Shown here: one piece after another, positions 12,901 to 23,976 of the stretch | How the letters are laid out: every line of letters starts with the position of its first letter | Numbering within the stretch: position 1 is the stretch's first letter | DNA from: Anthopleura xanthogrammica | Taxonomy: Eukaryota > Cnidaria > Anthozoa > Actiniaria > Actiniidae | Length of the DNA: 64,000 nucleotides | Assembly (NCBI GenBank): GCA_964019055.1 | Contig: OZ025207.1 | Span: 5,693,501 to 5,757,500, forward strand | Reading direction: 5' to 3' | Translations under genes and position numbers: made by a program | The notes under the pieces: model-generated | Seen by the model: the letters and a program-made list of their open reading frames with translations, nothing else | The model's database searches: none | What the model was told of the DNA's origin: nothing

Positions 12901-15343
12901 AGTGAAAACGTCGTTTTATCGGCAAAAGAAAATTTCAGCCAAAAAAAAATTCTCAGCAAAAAACAACTTTTTTCACCAAAAATCTCATTTTCTCACCAAA
13001 AACTTCATTTTATCAGCCAAAACGTCGTGTTTTCAGCCAATACGTTTTTTTCATCAGCAATAATGTCGTGTTTTTCGCAAAAAAGTCGTCCCATCATCAA
13101 AAAACTTCATTGTTAGGGTTAAAATGACCTTTTTTCAGCAAAAATGCTTTTTTCTCAGCAAAACCCTCTTTTTCTCACCAAAAATGTACTGTTCGCGCTC
13201 AAAATGTGCTTTTAGCAGTGAAAACGTCGTGTTATCGGCGAAAGAAAATTCTCAGCCCAAAAAAAATTATCAGCCAAAAACACCTTTTTTCACCAAAAAT
13301 CTCATTTTCTCACCAAAAACTTCATTTTATCAGCCAAAACGTCGTGTTTTCAGCCAATACGTTTTTTTCATCAGCAGTAATGTCGTGTTTTTGGAAAAAA
13401 AGTCATCCCATCAGCAAAAAACCTCATTGTTAGGGTTAAAATGACCTTTTTTCAGCAAAAATGCTTTTTTCTCAGCAAAACCCTCTTTTTCTCGCCAAAA
13501 ATGTGCTGTTCGCGCCAAAAATGTGCTTTTAGCAGTGAAAACGTCGTGTTATCGGCCAAAGAAAATTCTCAGCCAAAAAAAAATGTTCAGCAAAAAACAC
13601 CTTTTTTCACAAAAAATCTCATTTTCTCACCAAAAACTACATCTTATCAGCCAATACGTCGTGTTTTCAGCCAATACGTTTTTTTCATCAGCAATAATGT
13701 CGTGTTTTTGGCAAAAAAGTCATCCCATCAGCAAAAAACCTCATTGTTAGGGTTAAAATGACCTTTTTTCAGCAAAAATGCTTTTTTCTCAGCAAAACCC
13801 TCTTTTTCTCGCCAAAAATGTGCTATTCGCGCCCAAAATGTGCTTTTAGCAGTGAAAACGTCGTGTTATCGGCAAAAGAAAATTCTCAGCCAAAAAAAAA
13901 TTATCAGCAAAAAACACCTTTTTTCACCAAAAATCTCATTTTCTCACCAAAAACTTCATTTTATCAGCCAAAACGTCGTGTTTTCAGCCAATACGTTTTT
14001 TTCATCAGCAATAATGTCGTGTTTTTGGCAAAAAAGTCATCCTATCAGCAAAAAACTTCATTGTTAGGGTTAAAATGACCTTTTTTTGGCAAAAATGCTT
14101 TTTTCTCAGCAAAACCCTCTTTTTCTCGCCAAAAATGTGCTGTTCGCTCCCAAAATGTGCGTTTAGCAGTGAAAACGTCGTGTTATCGGCCAAAGAAAAT
14201 TCTCAGCCAAAAAAAAATGTTCAGCAAAAAACACCTTTTTTCACAAAAAATCTCATTTTCTCACCAAAAACTTCATCTTATCAGCCAAAACGTCGTGTTT
14301 TCAGCCAATACGTTTTTTTCATCAGCAATAATGTCGTGTTTTTGGCAAAAAAGTCATCCCATCAGCAAAAAACCTCATTGTTAGGGTTAAAATGACCTTT
14401 TTTCAGCAAAAATGCTTTTTTCTCAGCAAAACCCTCTTTTTCTCGCCAAAAATGTGCTGTTCGCGCCCAAAATGTGCTTTTAGCAGTGAAAACGTCGTGT
14501 TATCGGCAAAAGAAAATTCTCAGCCAAAAAAAAATTATCAGCAAAAAACACCTTTTTTCACCAAAAATCTCATTTTCTCACCAAAAACTTCTTTTTATCA
14601 GCCAAAACGTCGTGTTTTCAGCCAATACGTTTTTTTCATCAGCAATAATGTCGTGTTTTTGGCAAAAAAGTCATCCTATCAGCAAAAAACTTCATTGTTA
14701 GGGTTAAAATGACCTTTTTTTGGCAAAAATGCTTTTTTCTCAGCAAAACCCTCTTTTTCTCACCAAAAATGTGCTGTTCGCTCCCAAAATGTGCGTTTAG
14801 CAGTGAAAACGTCGTGTTATCGGCAAAAGAAAATTCTCAGCCCAAACAAAATGTTCAGCAAAAAACACCTTTTTTCACCAAAAATCTCATTTTCTCACCA
14901 AAAACTTCATTTTATCAGCCATAACGTCGTGTTTTCAGCCAATACGTTTTTCTCATCAGCAATAATGTCGTGTTTTTGGCAAAAAAGTCATCCCATCAGC
15001 AAAAAACCTCATTGTTAGGGTTAAAATGTACTTTTTTTCAGCAAAAATGCTTTTTTCTCAGCAAAACCCTCTTTTTCTTACCAAAAATGTACTGTTCGCG
15101 CCCAAAATGTGCTTTTAGCAGTGAAAACGTCGTGTTATCGGCCAAAGAAAATTCTCAGCCAAAAAAAAATGTTCAGCAAAAAACACCTTTTTTCACAAAA
15201 AATCTCATTTTCTCACCAAAAACTTCATTTTATCAGCCAAAACGTCGTGTTTTCAGCCAATACGTTTTTTTCATCAGCAATAATGTCGTGTTTTTGGAAA
15301 AAAAGTCATCCCATCAGCAAAAAACCTCATTGTTAGGGTTAAA

Positions 15344-18300
15344 ATGACCTTTTTTCAGCAAAAATGCTTTTTTCTCAGCAAAACCCTCTTTTTCTCACCA
15401 AAAATGTGCTGTTCGCGCCCAAAATGTGCTTTTAGCAGTGAAAACGTCGTGTTATCGGCAAAAGAAAATTCTCAGCCAAAAAAAAATATTCAGCAAAAAA
15501 CACCTTTTTTCAACAAAAATCTCATTTTCTCACCAAAAACTTCATTTTATCAGCCAAAACGTCGTGTTTTCAGCCAATACGTTTTTTTCATCATCAATAA
15601 TGTCGTGTTTTTGGCAAAAAAGTCATCCCATCAGCAAAAAAACCTCATTGTTAGGGTTAAAATGACCTTTTTTCAGCAAAAATGCTTTTTTCTCATCAAC
15701 ACCCTCTTTTTCTCACCAAAAATGTACTGTTCGCGCCCAAAATGTGCTTTTAGCAGTGAAAACCTCGTGTTATCGGCCAAAGAAAATTCTCAGCCAAAAA
15801 AAAATGTTCAGCAAAAAAATCCTTTTTTCACCAAAAATCTCATTTTCTCACCAAAAACTTCATTTTATCAGCCAAAACGTCGTGTTTTCAGCCAATACGT
15901 TTTTTTCATCAGCAATAATGTCGTGTTTTTGGCAAAAAAGTCATCCCATCAGCAAAAAACCTCATTGTTAGGGTTAAAATGACCTTTTTTCAGCAAAAAT
16001 GCTTTTTTCTCAGCAAAATCGGTAAAAGAAAATCGGTAAAAGAAAATTCTATGCCAAAAAAAACTTTTCAGCAAAAAACACCTTTTTTCACCAAAAATCT
16101 CATTTTCTCAACAAAAACTTCAATTTATCAGCCAAAACGTCGTGTTTTCAGCCAATACGTTTTTTTCATCAGCAATAATGTCGTGTTTTGGGCAAAAAAG
16201 TCATCCCATCAGCAAAAAACCTCATTGTTAAGGTTAAAATGACCTTTTTTCAGCAAAAATGCTTTTTTCATAGCAAAACCCTCTTTTTCTCACCAAAAAT
16301 ATGCTGTTCGCGCCCAAAATGTGCTTTTAGCAGTGAAAACGTCGTGTTATCGGAAAAAGAAAATTCTCAGCCAAAAAAAAATGTTCAGCAAAAAACACCT
16401 TTTTTCACCAAAAATCTCATTTTCTCTCCAAAAACTTCATTTTATCAGTCAAAACGTCGTGTTTTCAGCCAATACGTTTTTTTCATGAGCAATAATGTCG
16501 TGTTTTTGGCAAAAAAGTCATCCCATCAGCAAAAAACCTCATTGTTAGGGTTAAAATGACCTTTTTTCAGCAAAAATTCTTTTTTCTTAGCAAAACCCTC
16601 TTTTTCTCACCAAAAATGTGCTGTTCGCGCCCAAAAATGTGCTTTTACCAGTGAAAACCTCGTGTTATCGGCAAAAGAAATTTGTCAGCCAAAAAAAAAT
16701 GTTCAGCAAAAAACACCTTTTTTCACGAAAAATCTCATTTTCTCACCAAAAACTTCATTTTATACGCCAAAACGTCGTGTTTTCAGCCAATACGTTTTTT
16801 TCATCAGCAATAATGTCGTGTTTTTGGCAAAAAAGTCATCCCATCAGCAAAAAACCTCATTGTTAGGGTTAAAATGACCTTTTTTCAGCAAAAATGCTTT
16901 TTTCTCAGCAAAACCCTCTTTTTCTCACCAAAAATGTGCTGTTCGCGCCCAAAATGTGCTTTTAGCAGTGAAAACGTCGTGCTATCGGCAAAAGAAAATT
17001 CTATGCCAAAAAAAACTTTTCAGCAAAAAACACCTTTTTTCACCAAAAATCTCATTTTCTCAACAAAAACTTCAATTTATCAGCCAAAACGTCGTGTTTT
17101 CAGCCAATACGTTTTTTTCATCAGCAATAATGTCGTGTTTTGGGCAAAAAAGTCATCCCATCAGCAAAAAACCTCATTGTTAAGGTTAAAATGACCTTTT
17201 TTCAGCAAAAATGCTTTTTTCATAGCAAAACCCTCTTTTTCTCACCAAAAATATGCTGTTCGCGCCCAAAATGTGCTTTTAGCAGTGAAAACGTCGTGTT
17301 ATCGGAAAAAGAAAATTCTCAGCCAAAAAAAAATGTTCAGCAAAAAAAACCTTTTTTCACCAAAAATGTCATTTTCTCACCAAAAACTTCATTTTATCAG
17401 CCAAAACGTCGTGTTTTCAGCCAATACGTTTTTTTCATCAGCAATAATGTCGTGTTTTTGGAAAAAAAGTCATCCCATCAGCAAAAAACCTCATTGTTAG
17501 GGTTAAAATGACCTTTTTTCAGCAAAAATGCTTTTTTCTCAGCAAAACCCTCTTTTTCTCACCAAAAATGTGCTGTTCGCGCCCAAAATGTGCTTTTAGC
17601 AGTGAAAACGTCGTGTTATCGGCAAAAGAAAATTCTCAGCCAAAAAAAAATGTTCAGCAAAAAACACCTTTTTTCAACAAAAATCTCATTTTCTCACCAA
17701 AAACTTCATTTTATCAGCCAAAACGTCGTGTTTTCAGCCAATACGTTTTTTTCATCATCAATAATGTCGTGTTTTTGGCAAAAAAGTCATCCCATCAGCA
17801 AAAAAACCTCATTGTTAGGGTTAAAATGACCTTTTTTCAGCAAAAATGCTTTTTTCTCATCAACACCCTCTTTTTCTCACCAAAAATGTACTGTTCGCGC
17901 CCAAAATGTGCTTTTAGCAGTGAAAACCTCGTGTTATCGGCCAAAGAAAATTCTCAGCCAAAAAAAAATGTTCAGCAAAAAAATCCTTTTTTCACCAAAA
18001 ATCTCATTTTCTCACCAAAAACTTCATTTTATCAGCCAAAACGTCGTGTTTTCAGCCAATACGTTTTTTTCATCAGCAATAATGTCGTGTTTTTGGCAAA
18101 AAAGTCATCCCATCAGCAAAAAACCTCATTGTTAGGGTTAAAATGACCTTTTTTCAGCAAAAATGCTTTTTTCTCAGCAAAATCGGTAAAAGAAAATCGG
18201 TAAAAGAAAATTCTATGCCAAAAAAAACTTTTCAGCAAAAAACACCTTTTTTCACCAAAAATCTCATTTTCTCAACAAAAACTTCAATTTATCAGCCAAA

Positions 18301-19354
18301 ACGTCGTGTTTTCAGCCAATACGTTTTTTTCATCAGCAATAATGTCGTGTTTTGGGCAAAAAAGTCATCCCATCAGCAAAAAACCTCATTGTTAAGGTTA
18401 AAATGACCTTTTTTCAGCAAAAATGCTTTTTTCATAGCAAAACCCTCTTTTTCTCACCAAAAATATGCTGTTCGCGCCCAAAATGTGCTTTTAGCAGTGA
18501 AAACGTCGTGTTATCGGAAAAAGAAAATTCTCAGCCAAAAAAAAATGTTCAGCAAAAAACACCTTTTTTCACCAAAAATCTCATTTTCTCTCCAAAAACT
18601 TCATTTTATCAGTCAAAACGTCGTGTTTTCAGCCAATACGTTTTTTTCATGAGCAATAATGTCGTGTTTTTGGCAAAAAAGTCATCCCATCAGCAAAAAA
18701 CCTCATTGTTAGGGTTAAAATGACCTTTTTTCAGCAAAAATTCTTTTTTCTTAGCAAAACCCTCTTTTTCTCACCAAAAATGTGCTGTTCGCGCCCAAAA
18801 ATGTGCTTTTAGCAGTGAAAACCTCGTGTTATCGGCAAAAGAAATTTGTCAGCCAAAAAAAAATGTTCAGCAAAAAACACCTTTTTTCACGAAAAATCTC
18901 ATTTTCTCACCAAAAACTTCATTTTATACGCCAAAACGTCGTGTTTTCAGCCAATACGTTTTTTTCATCAGCAATAATGTCCTGTTTTTGGCAAAAAAGT
19001 CATCCCATCAGCAAAAAACCTCATTGTTAGGGTTAAAATGACCTTTTTTCAGCAAAAATGCTTTTTTCTCAGCAAAACCCTCTTTTTCTCACCAAAAATG
19101 TGCTGTTCGCGCCCAAAATGTGCTTTTAGCAGTGAAAACGTCGTGCTATCGGCAAAAGAAAATTCTATGCCAAAAAAAACTTTTCAGCAAAAAACACCTT
19201 TTTTCACCAAAAATCTCATTTTCTCAACAAAAACTTCAATTTATCAGCCAAAACGTCGTGTTTTCAGCCAATACGTTTTTTTCATCAGCAATAATGTCGT
19301 GTTTTGGGCAAAAAAGTCATCCCATCAGCAAAAAACCTCATTGTTAAGGTTAAA
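15344..19354 (+). repeat. 2164-bp higher-order duplication in the satellite
   Basis: A series of distinguishable monomers starting at 15344 recurs starting at 17508, an offset of 2164 bp. It includes a shortened monomer with a doubled AAAATCGGTAAAAG motif (near 16018 and 18182) and a monomer with the TTTCATAGC variant (near 16266 and 18430). The match is lost near 19.3 kb, where a 952-bp repeat takes over. This indicates unequal exchange of a seven-monomer segment. Confidence 0.8.
15979..16238 (+). repeat. Shortened satellite monomer (260 bp)
   Basis: After CTCAGCAAAA the monomer jumps to TCGGTAAAAGAAA, present twice in tandem, and so lacks the GTTCGCGCCC landmark and the subunits beside it. 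The same lesion reappears 2164 bp downstream, so it arose before the segment was duplicated. Confidence 0.85.
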
Positions 19355-21258
19355 ATGACCTTTTTTCAGCAAAAATGCTTTTTTCATAGCAAAACCCTCT
19401 TTTTCTCACCAAAAATATGCTGTTCGCGCCCAAAATGTGCTTTTAGCAGTGAAAACGTCGTGTTATCGGAAAAAGAAAATTCTCAGCCAAAAAAAAATGT
19501 TCAGCAAAAAAAACCTTTTTTCACCAAAAATCTCATTTTCTCTCCAAAAACTTCATTTTATCAGTCAAAACGTCGTGTTTTCAGCCAATACGTTTTTTTC
19601 ATGAGCAATAATGTCGTGTTTTTGGCAAAAAAGTCATCCCATCAGCAAAAAACCTCATTGTTAGGGTTAAAATGACCTTTTTTCAGCAAAAATTCTTTTT
19701 TCTTAGCAAAACCCTCTTTTTCTCACCAAAAATGTGCTGTTCGCGCCCAAAAATGTGCTTTTAGCAGTGAAAACCTCGTGTTATCGGCAAAAGAAATTTG
19801 TCAGCCAAAAAAAAATGTTCAGCAAAAAACACCTTTTTTCACGAAAAATCTCATTTTCTCACCAAAAACTTCATTTTATACGCCAAAACGTCGTGTTTTC
19901 AGCCAATACGTTTTTTTCATCAGCAATAATGTCCTGTTTTTGGCAAAAAAGTCATCCCATCAGCAAAAAACCTCATTGTTAGGGTTAAAATGACCTTTTT
20001 TCAGCAAAAATGCTTTTTTCTCAGCAAAACCCTCTTTTTCTCACCAAAAATGTGCTGTTCGCGCCCAAAATGTGCTTTTAGCAGTGAAAACGTCGTGCTA
20101 TCGGCAAAAGAAAATTCTATGCCAAAAAAAACTTTTCAGCAAAAAACACCTTTTTTCACCAAAAATCTCATTTTCTCAACAAAAACTTCAATTTATCAGC
20201 CAAAACGTCGTGTTTTCAGCCAATACGTTTTTTTCATCAGCAATAATGTCGTGTTTTGGGCAAAAAAGTCATCCCATCAGCAAAAAACCTCATTGTTAAG
20301 GTTAAAATGACCTTTTTTCAGCAAAAATGCTTTTTTCATAGCAAAACCCTCTTTTTCTCACCAAAAATATGCTGTTCGCGCCCAAAATGTGCTTTTAGCA
20401 GTGAAAACGTCGTGTTATCGGAAAAAGAAAATTCTCAGCCAAAAAAAAATGTTCAGCAAAAAACACCTTTTTTCACCAAAAATCTCATTTTCTCTCCAAA
20501 AACTTCATTTTATCAGTCAAAACGTCGTGTTTTCAGCCAATACGTTTTTTTCATGAGCAATAATGTCGTGTTTTTGGCAAAAAAGTCATCCCATCAGCAA
20601 AAAACCTCATTGTTAGGGTTAAAATGACCTTTTTTCAGCAAAAATTCTTTTTTCTTAGCAAAACCCTCTTTTTCTCACCAAAAATGTGCTGTTCGCGCCC
20701 AAAAATGTGCTTTTAGCAGTGAAAACCTCGTGTTATCGGCAAAAGAAATTTGTCAGCCAAAAAAAAATGTTCAGCAAAAAACACCTTTTTTCACGAAAAA
20801 TCTCATTTTCTCACCAAAAACTTCATTTTATACGCCAAAACGTCGTGTTTTCAGCCAATACGTTTTTTTCATCAGCAATAATGTCCTGTTTTTGGCAAAA
20901 AAGTCATCCCATCAGCAAAAAACCTCATTGTTAGGGTTAAAATGACCTTTTTTCAGCAAAAATGCTTTTTTCTCAGCAAAACCCTCTTTTTCTCACCAAA
21001 AATGTGCTGTTCGCGCCCAAAATGTGCTTTTAGCAGTGAAAACGTCGTGCTATCGGCAAAAGAAAATTCTATGCCAAAAAAAACTTTTCAGCAAAAAACA
21101 CCTTTTTTCACCAAAAATCTCATTTTCTCAACAAAAACTTCAATTTATCAGCCAAAACGTCGTGTTTTCAGCCAATACGTTTTTTTCATCAGCAATAATG
21201 TCGTGTTTTGGGCAAAAAAGTCATCCCATCAGCAAAAAACCTCATTGTTAAGGTTAAA
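18403..21258 (+). repeat. 952-bp trimer higher-order repeat, three copies
   Basis: Three distinguishable monomer types repeat in order with a period of 952 bp: 18403-19354, 19355-20306 and 20307-21258. The types are marked by TTTCATAGC, by the AGAAATTTGTCAGCC variant, and by TTCTATGCC. The copies differ from one another at very few bases, far fewer than neighbouring monomers within a unit differ, which is the mark of a recently amplified higher-order repeat. Confidence 0.85.
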
Positions 21259-22069
21259 ATGACCTTTTTTCAGCAAAAATGCTTTTTTCATAGCAAAACC
21301 CTCTTTTTCTCACCAAAAATATGCTGTTCGCGCCCAAAATGTGCTTTTAGCAGTGAAAACGTCGTGTTATCGGAAAAAGAAAATTCTCAGCCAAAAAAAA
21401 ATGTTCAGCAAAAAAAACCTTTTTTCACCAAAAATGTCATTTTCTCACCAAAAACTTCATTTTATCAGCCAAAACGTCGTGTTTTAAGCCAATACGTTTT
21501 TTTCATCAGCAATAATGTCGTGTTTTGGGCAAAAAAGTCATCCCATCAGCAAAAAACCTCATTGTTAGGGTTAAAATGACCTTTTTTCAGCAAAAATGCT
21601 TTTTTCTCAGCAAAACCCTCTTTTTCTCACCAAAAATGTGCTGTTCGCGCCCAAAATGTGCTTTTAGCAGTGAAAACGTCGTGTTATCGGCAAAAGAAAA
21701 TTCTCAGCTAAAAAAAAATTTTCAGCAAAAAACACCTTTTTTCACCAAAAATCTCATTTTCTCACCAAAAACTTCATTTTATCAGCCAAAACGTCGTGTT
21801 TTCAGCCAATACGTTTTTTTCATCAGCAATAATGTCGTGTTTTTGGCAAAAAAGTCATCCCATCAGCAAAAAACCTCATTGTCAGGGTTAAAATGACCTT
21901 TTTTCAGCAAAAATGCTTTTTTCTTAGCAAAACCCTCTTTTTCTCACCAAAAATGTGCTGTTCGCGCCCAAAATGTGCTTTTAGCAGTGAAAACGTCGTG
22001 TTATCGGCAAAAGAAAATTCTCAGCCAAAAAAAAATGTTCAGCAAAAAAACACCTTTTTTCACCAAAAA

Positions 22070-22996
22070 GCGAATTTATATCCATATAAATTAAAGTTAA
22101 TTATACAACCATTAGAATCGGTCAATGGTAGTGGTGTAAGCCTCGCTTAGTTACCAAGAGAAACAAAGAGGCCTTTGATTTTTATATAAACAAACTGTAA
22201 TATAATATGCTGTTGGGATAAAGGATGGTTGGTACAAGGGTCAGTTAACCTCACGCAATCCACGTGCTTCCAATTAGGTCAGCCAATCACGTTTTGTTGT
22301 GGCATGTTAACTGAAGTTGTAATTAACCTCAGTCACGTTCCAGTTAATTCACTGTGTTCACTGCTCGCCGAAAGCTCAGTATCAGCCTAAAGTTTATAGT
22401 TTTCTGGCATTCTGTTTTGTGCATTTAAAGAATTTTGTCCTCCCTCCCTCCCCTTCTAGACCTAACAGCATACTATAATAATAATGTTGACAAAACCATG
22501 TAAATAGATTTAAAGAGATATACATAATATGTTTAGCTTATATTATTAGAGTTACAGTTAACTAGCCTTTAAGGGCTGTATAAGAACATTGGCTTAACAC
22601 TATAGCAGTAGCTATGTGATCTACCTTAGTCTTATTTGAATATACCTTTTATTCTAATTATTTGAAAATAAATTTAGGGTTTGGGGTTAAGTGTTCCCAT
22701 ACTGGTCACTCTTTGCCCCATAGACCCATGGTGAACTGTTTAGCCGGTGGTTGGCTTGTTGTTACCATGGAAACTAGAGGCCCATTTGGGGGATTATGAC
22801 CCCCAGGAGGGGATTACGACCCCTCGGCGGCCTAAGGGATTATGACCCTTAGATTGAGAGAGGATTATGACCTCTCTTTGCCATGCCACTGACCAGTATG
22901 CCTGATGTGAGTTCGGATGGAATGCTTCAACCCCAAAGCCCCATTATCCCACAAACTGGTGTTGCTTCTTTATGTTCTATATGGGTTGGGAGAATT
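22070..22996. mobile_element. Hairpin-rich 927-bp insertion of unknown class
   Basis: Single-copy sequence interrupts the satellite after CACCAAAAA (22061-22069), and the monomer resumes in register at AAATCTCATT from 22997, so this is a clean insertion. The only ambiguity is three A residues shared by both junctions (duplication or crossover homology). There is no convincing reading frame. Inverted repeats are dense. A 9-bp palindrome lies at the left tip (22073-22092). Nine-base arms TCAGTTAAC/GTTAACTGA span 22241-22314. AATTAAC/GTTAATT lies at 22321-22349. ATAGC/GCTAT and AGCC/GGCT hairpins follow, then four tandem hairpins at 22787-22877. There are no long terminal inverted or direct repeats and no poly-A tail. 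It inserted at the same monomer position as the Ngaro-like element at 51080, so a non-autonomous tyrosine-recombinase element is one possibility; this is inference. Confidence 0.7.
22787..22877. repeat. Four tandem hairpins with invariant loop, covarying stems
   Basis: Four hairpins lie in a row at 22787-22805, 22807-22825, 22832-22852 and 22857-22877. Each has the seven-base loop ATTATGA (ATTACGA in the second) closed by GG/CC. The stems differ but each pairs perfectly: TGGGGG/CCCCCA, GAGGGG/CCCCTC, CTAAGGG/CCCTTAG and AGAGAGG/CCTCTCT. Loop-to-loop spacing is 20, 26 and 25 bp. Conservation of the loop and of pairing, but not of stem sequence, points to a folded RNA or cruciform DNA. Function unknown. 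Confidence 0.9.
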
Positions 22997-23457
22997 AAAT
23001 CTCATTTTCTCACCAAAAACTTCATTTTATCAGCCAAAACGTCGTGTTTTCAGCCAATACGTTTTTTTCATCAGCAATAATGTCGTGTTTTGGGCAAAAA
23101 AGTCATCCCATCAGCAAAAAACCTCATTGTTAGGGTTAAAATGACCTTTTTTCAGCAAAACTGCTTTTTTCTCAGCAAAACCCTCTTTTTCTCACCAAAA
23201 ATGTGCTGTTCGCGCCCAAAATGTGCTTTTAGCAGTGAAAACATCGTGTTACCGGAAAAAGAAAATTCTCAGCCAAAAAAAAATGTTCAGCAAAAAAAAC
23301 CTTTTTTCACCAAAAATCTCATTTTCTCACCAAAAACTTCATTTTATCAGCCAAAACGTCGTGTTTTAAGCCAATACGTTTTTTTCATCAGCAATAATGT
23401 CGTGTTTTGGGCAAAAAAGTCATCCCATCAGCAGAAAACCTCATTGTTAGGGTTAAA

Positions 23458-23659
23458 ATGACCTTTTTTCAGCAAAAATGCTTTTTTCTCAGCAAAACCC
23501 TCTTTTTCTCACCAAAAATGTGCTGTTCGCGCCCAAAATGTGCTTTTAGCAGTGAAAACGTCGTGTTTTCAGCCAATACGTTTTTTTCATCAGCAATAAT
23601 GTCGTGTTTTTGGCAAAAAAGTCATCCCATCAGCAAAAAACCTCATTGTTAGGGTTAAA
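23458..23659 (+). repeat. Truncated satellite monomer (202 bp)
   Basis: Monomer starts are only 202 bp apart. The GAAAACGTCGTGTT unit is joined directly to TTCAGCCAATACG, removing about 115 bp. The monomer normally contains AAAACGTCGTGTT twice, 13 identical bases, and the deletion endpoints fall in those two copies. This is a direct trace of recombination between subunits. Confidence 0.9.
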
Positions 23660-23976
23660 ATGACCTTTTTTCAGCAAAAATGCTTTTTTCTCAGCAAAAC
23701 CCTCTTTTTCTCACCAAAAATGTGCTGTTCACGCCCAAAATGTGCTTTTAGCAGTGAAAACGTCGTGTTATCGGCCAAAGAAAATTCTCAGCCAAAAAAA
23801 AATGTTCAGCAAAAAACACCTTTTTTCACCAAAAATCTCATTTTCTCACCAAAAACTTCATTTTATCAGCCAAAACGTCGTGTTTTCAGCCAATACGTTT
23901 TTTTCATCAGCAATAATGTCGTGTTTTTGGCAAAAAAGTCATCCCATCAGCAAAAAACCTCATTGTTAGGGTTAAA

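Larger units (their letters stand above)
1..22069 (+). repeat. 317-bp satellite array, block 1
   Basis: About 70 head-to-tail copies of a 317-318 bp monomer, recognisable by repeated landmarks: the start ATGACCTTTTTTCAGC, the GC-rich GTTCGCGCCC, two copies of AACGTCGTGTT, and the end GTTAGGGTTAAA. Copies differ by scattered substitutions and by changes in A-run and T-run length. The monomer is itself made of about 16 degenerate units of about 20 bp, each with a T-rich half, a CAGC/CACC-like centre and an A-rich half. Variants recur at spacings of several monomers: a form with AATTGATAGC occurs near 725, 1678, 3267, 5173 and 5809, the first two being 953 bp (three monomers) apart. No coding function is supported. 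The array starts before base 1. Confidence 0.97.

Noticed and set aside
1..22069. CRISPR-like array of repeats and spacers
   Set aside because: Repeats are head-to-tail with no unique spacers, and the setting is eukaryotic.
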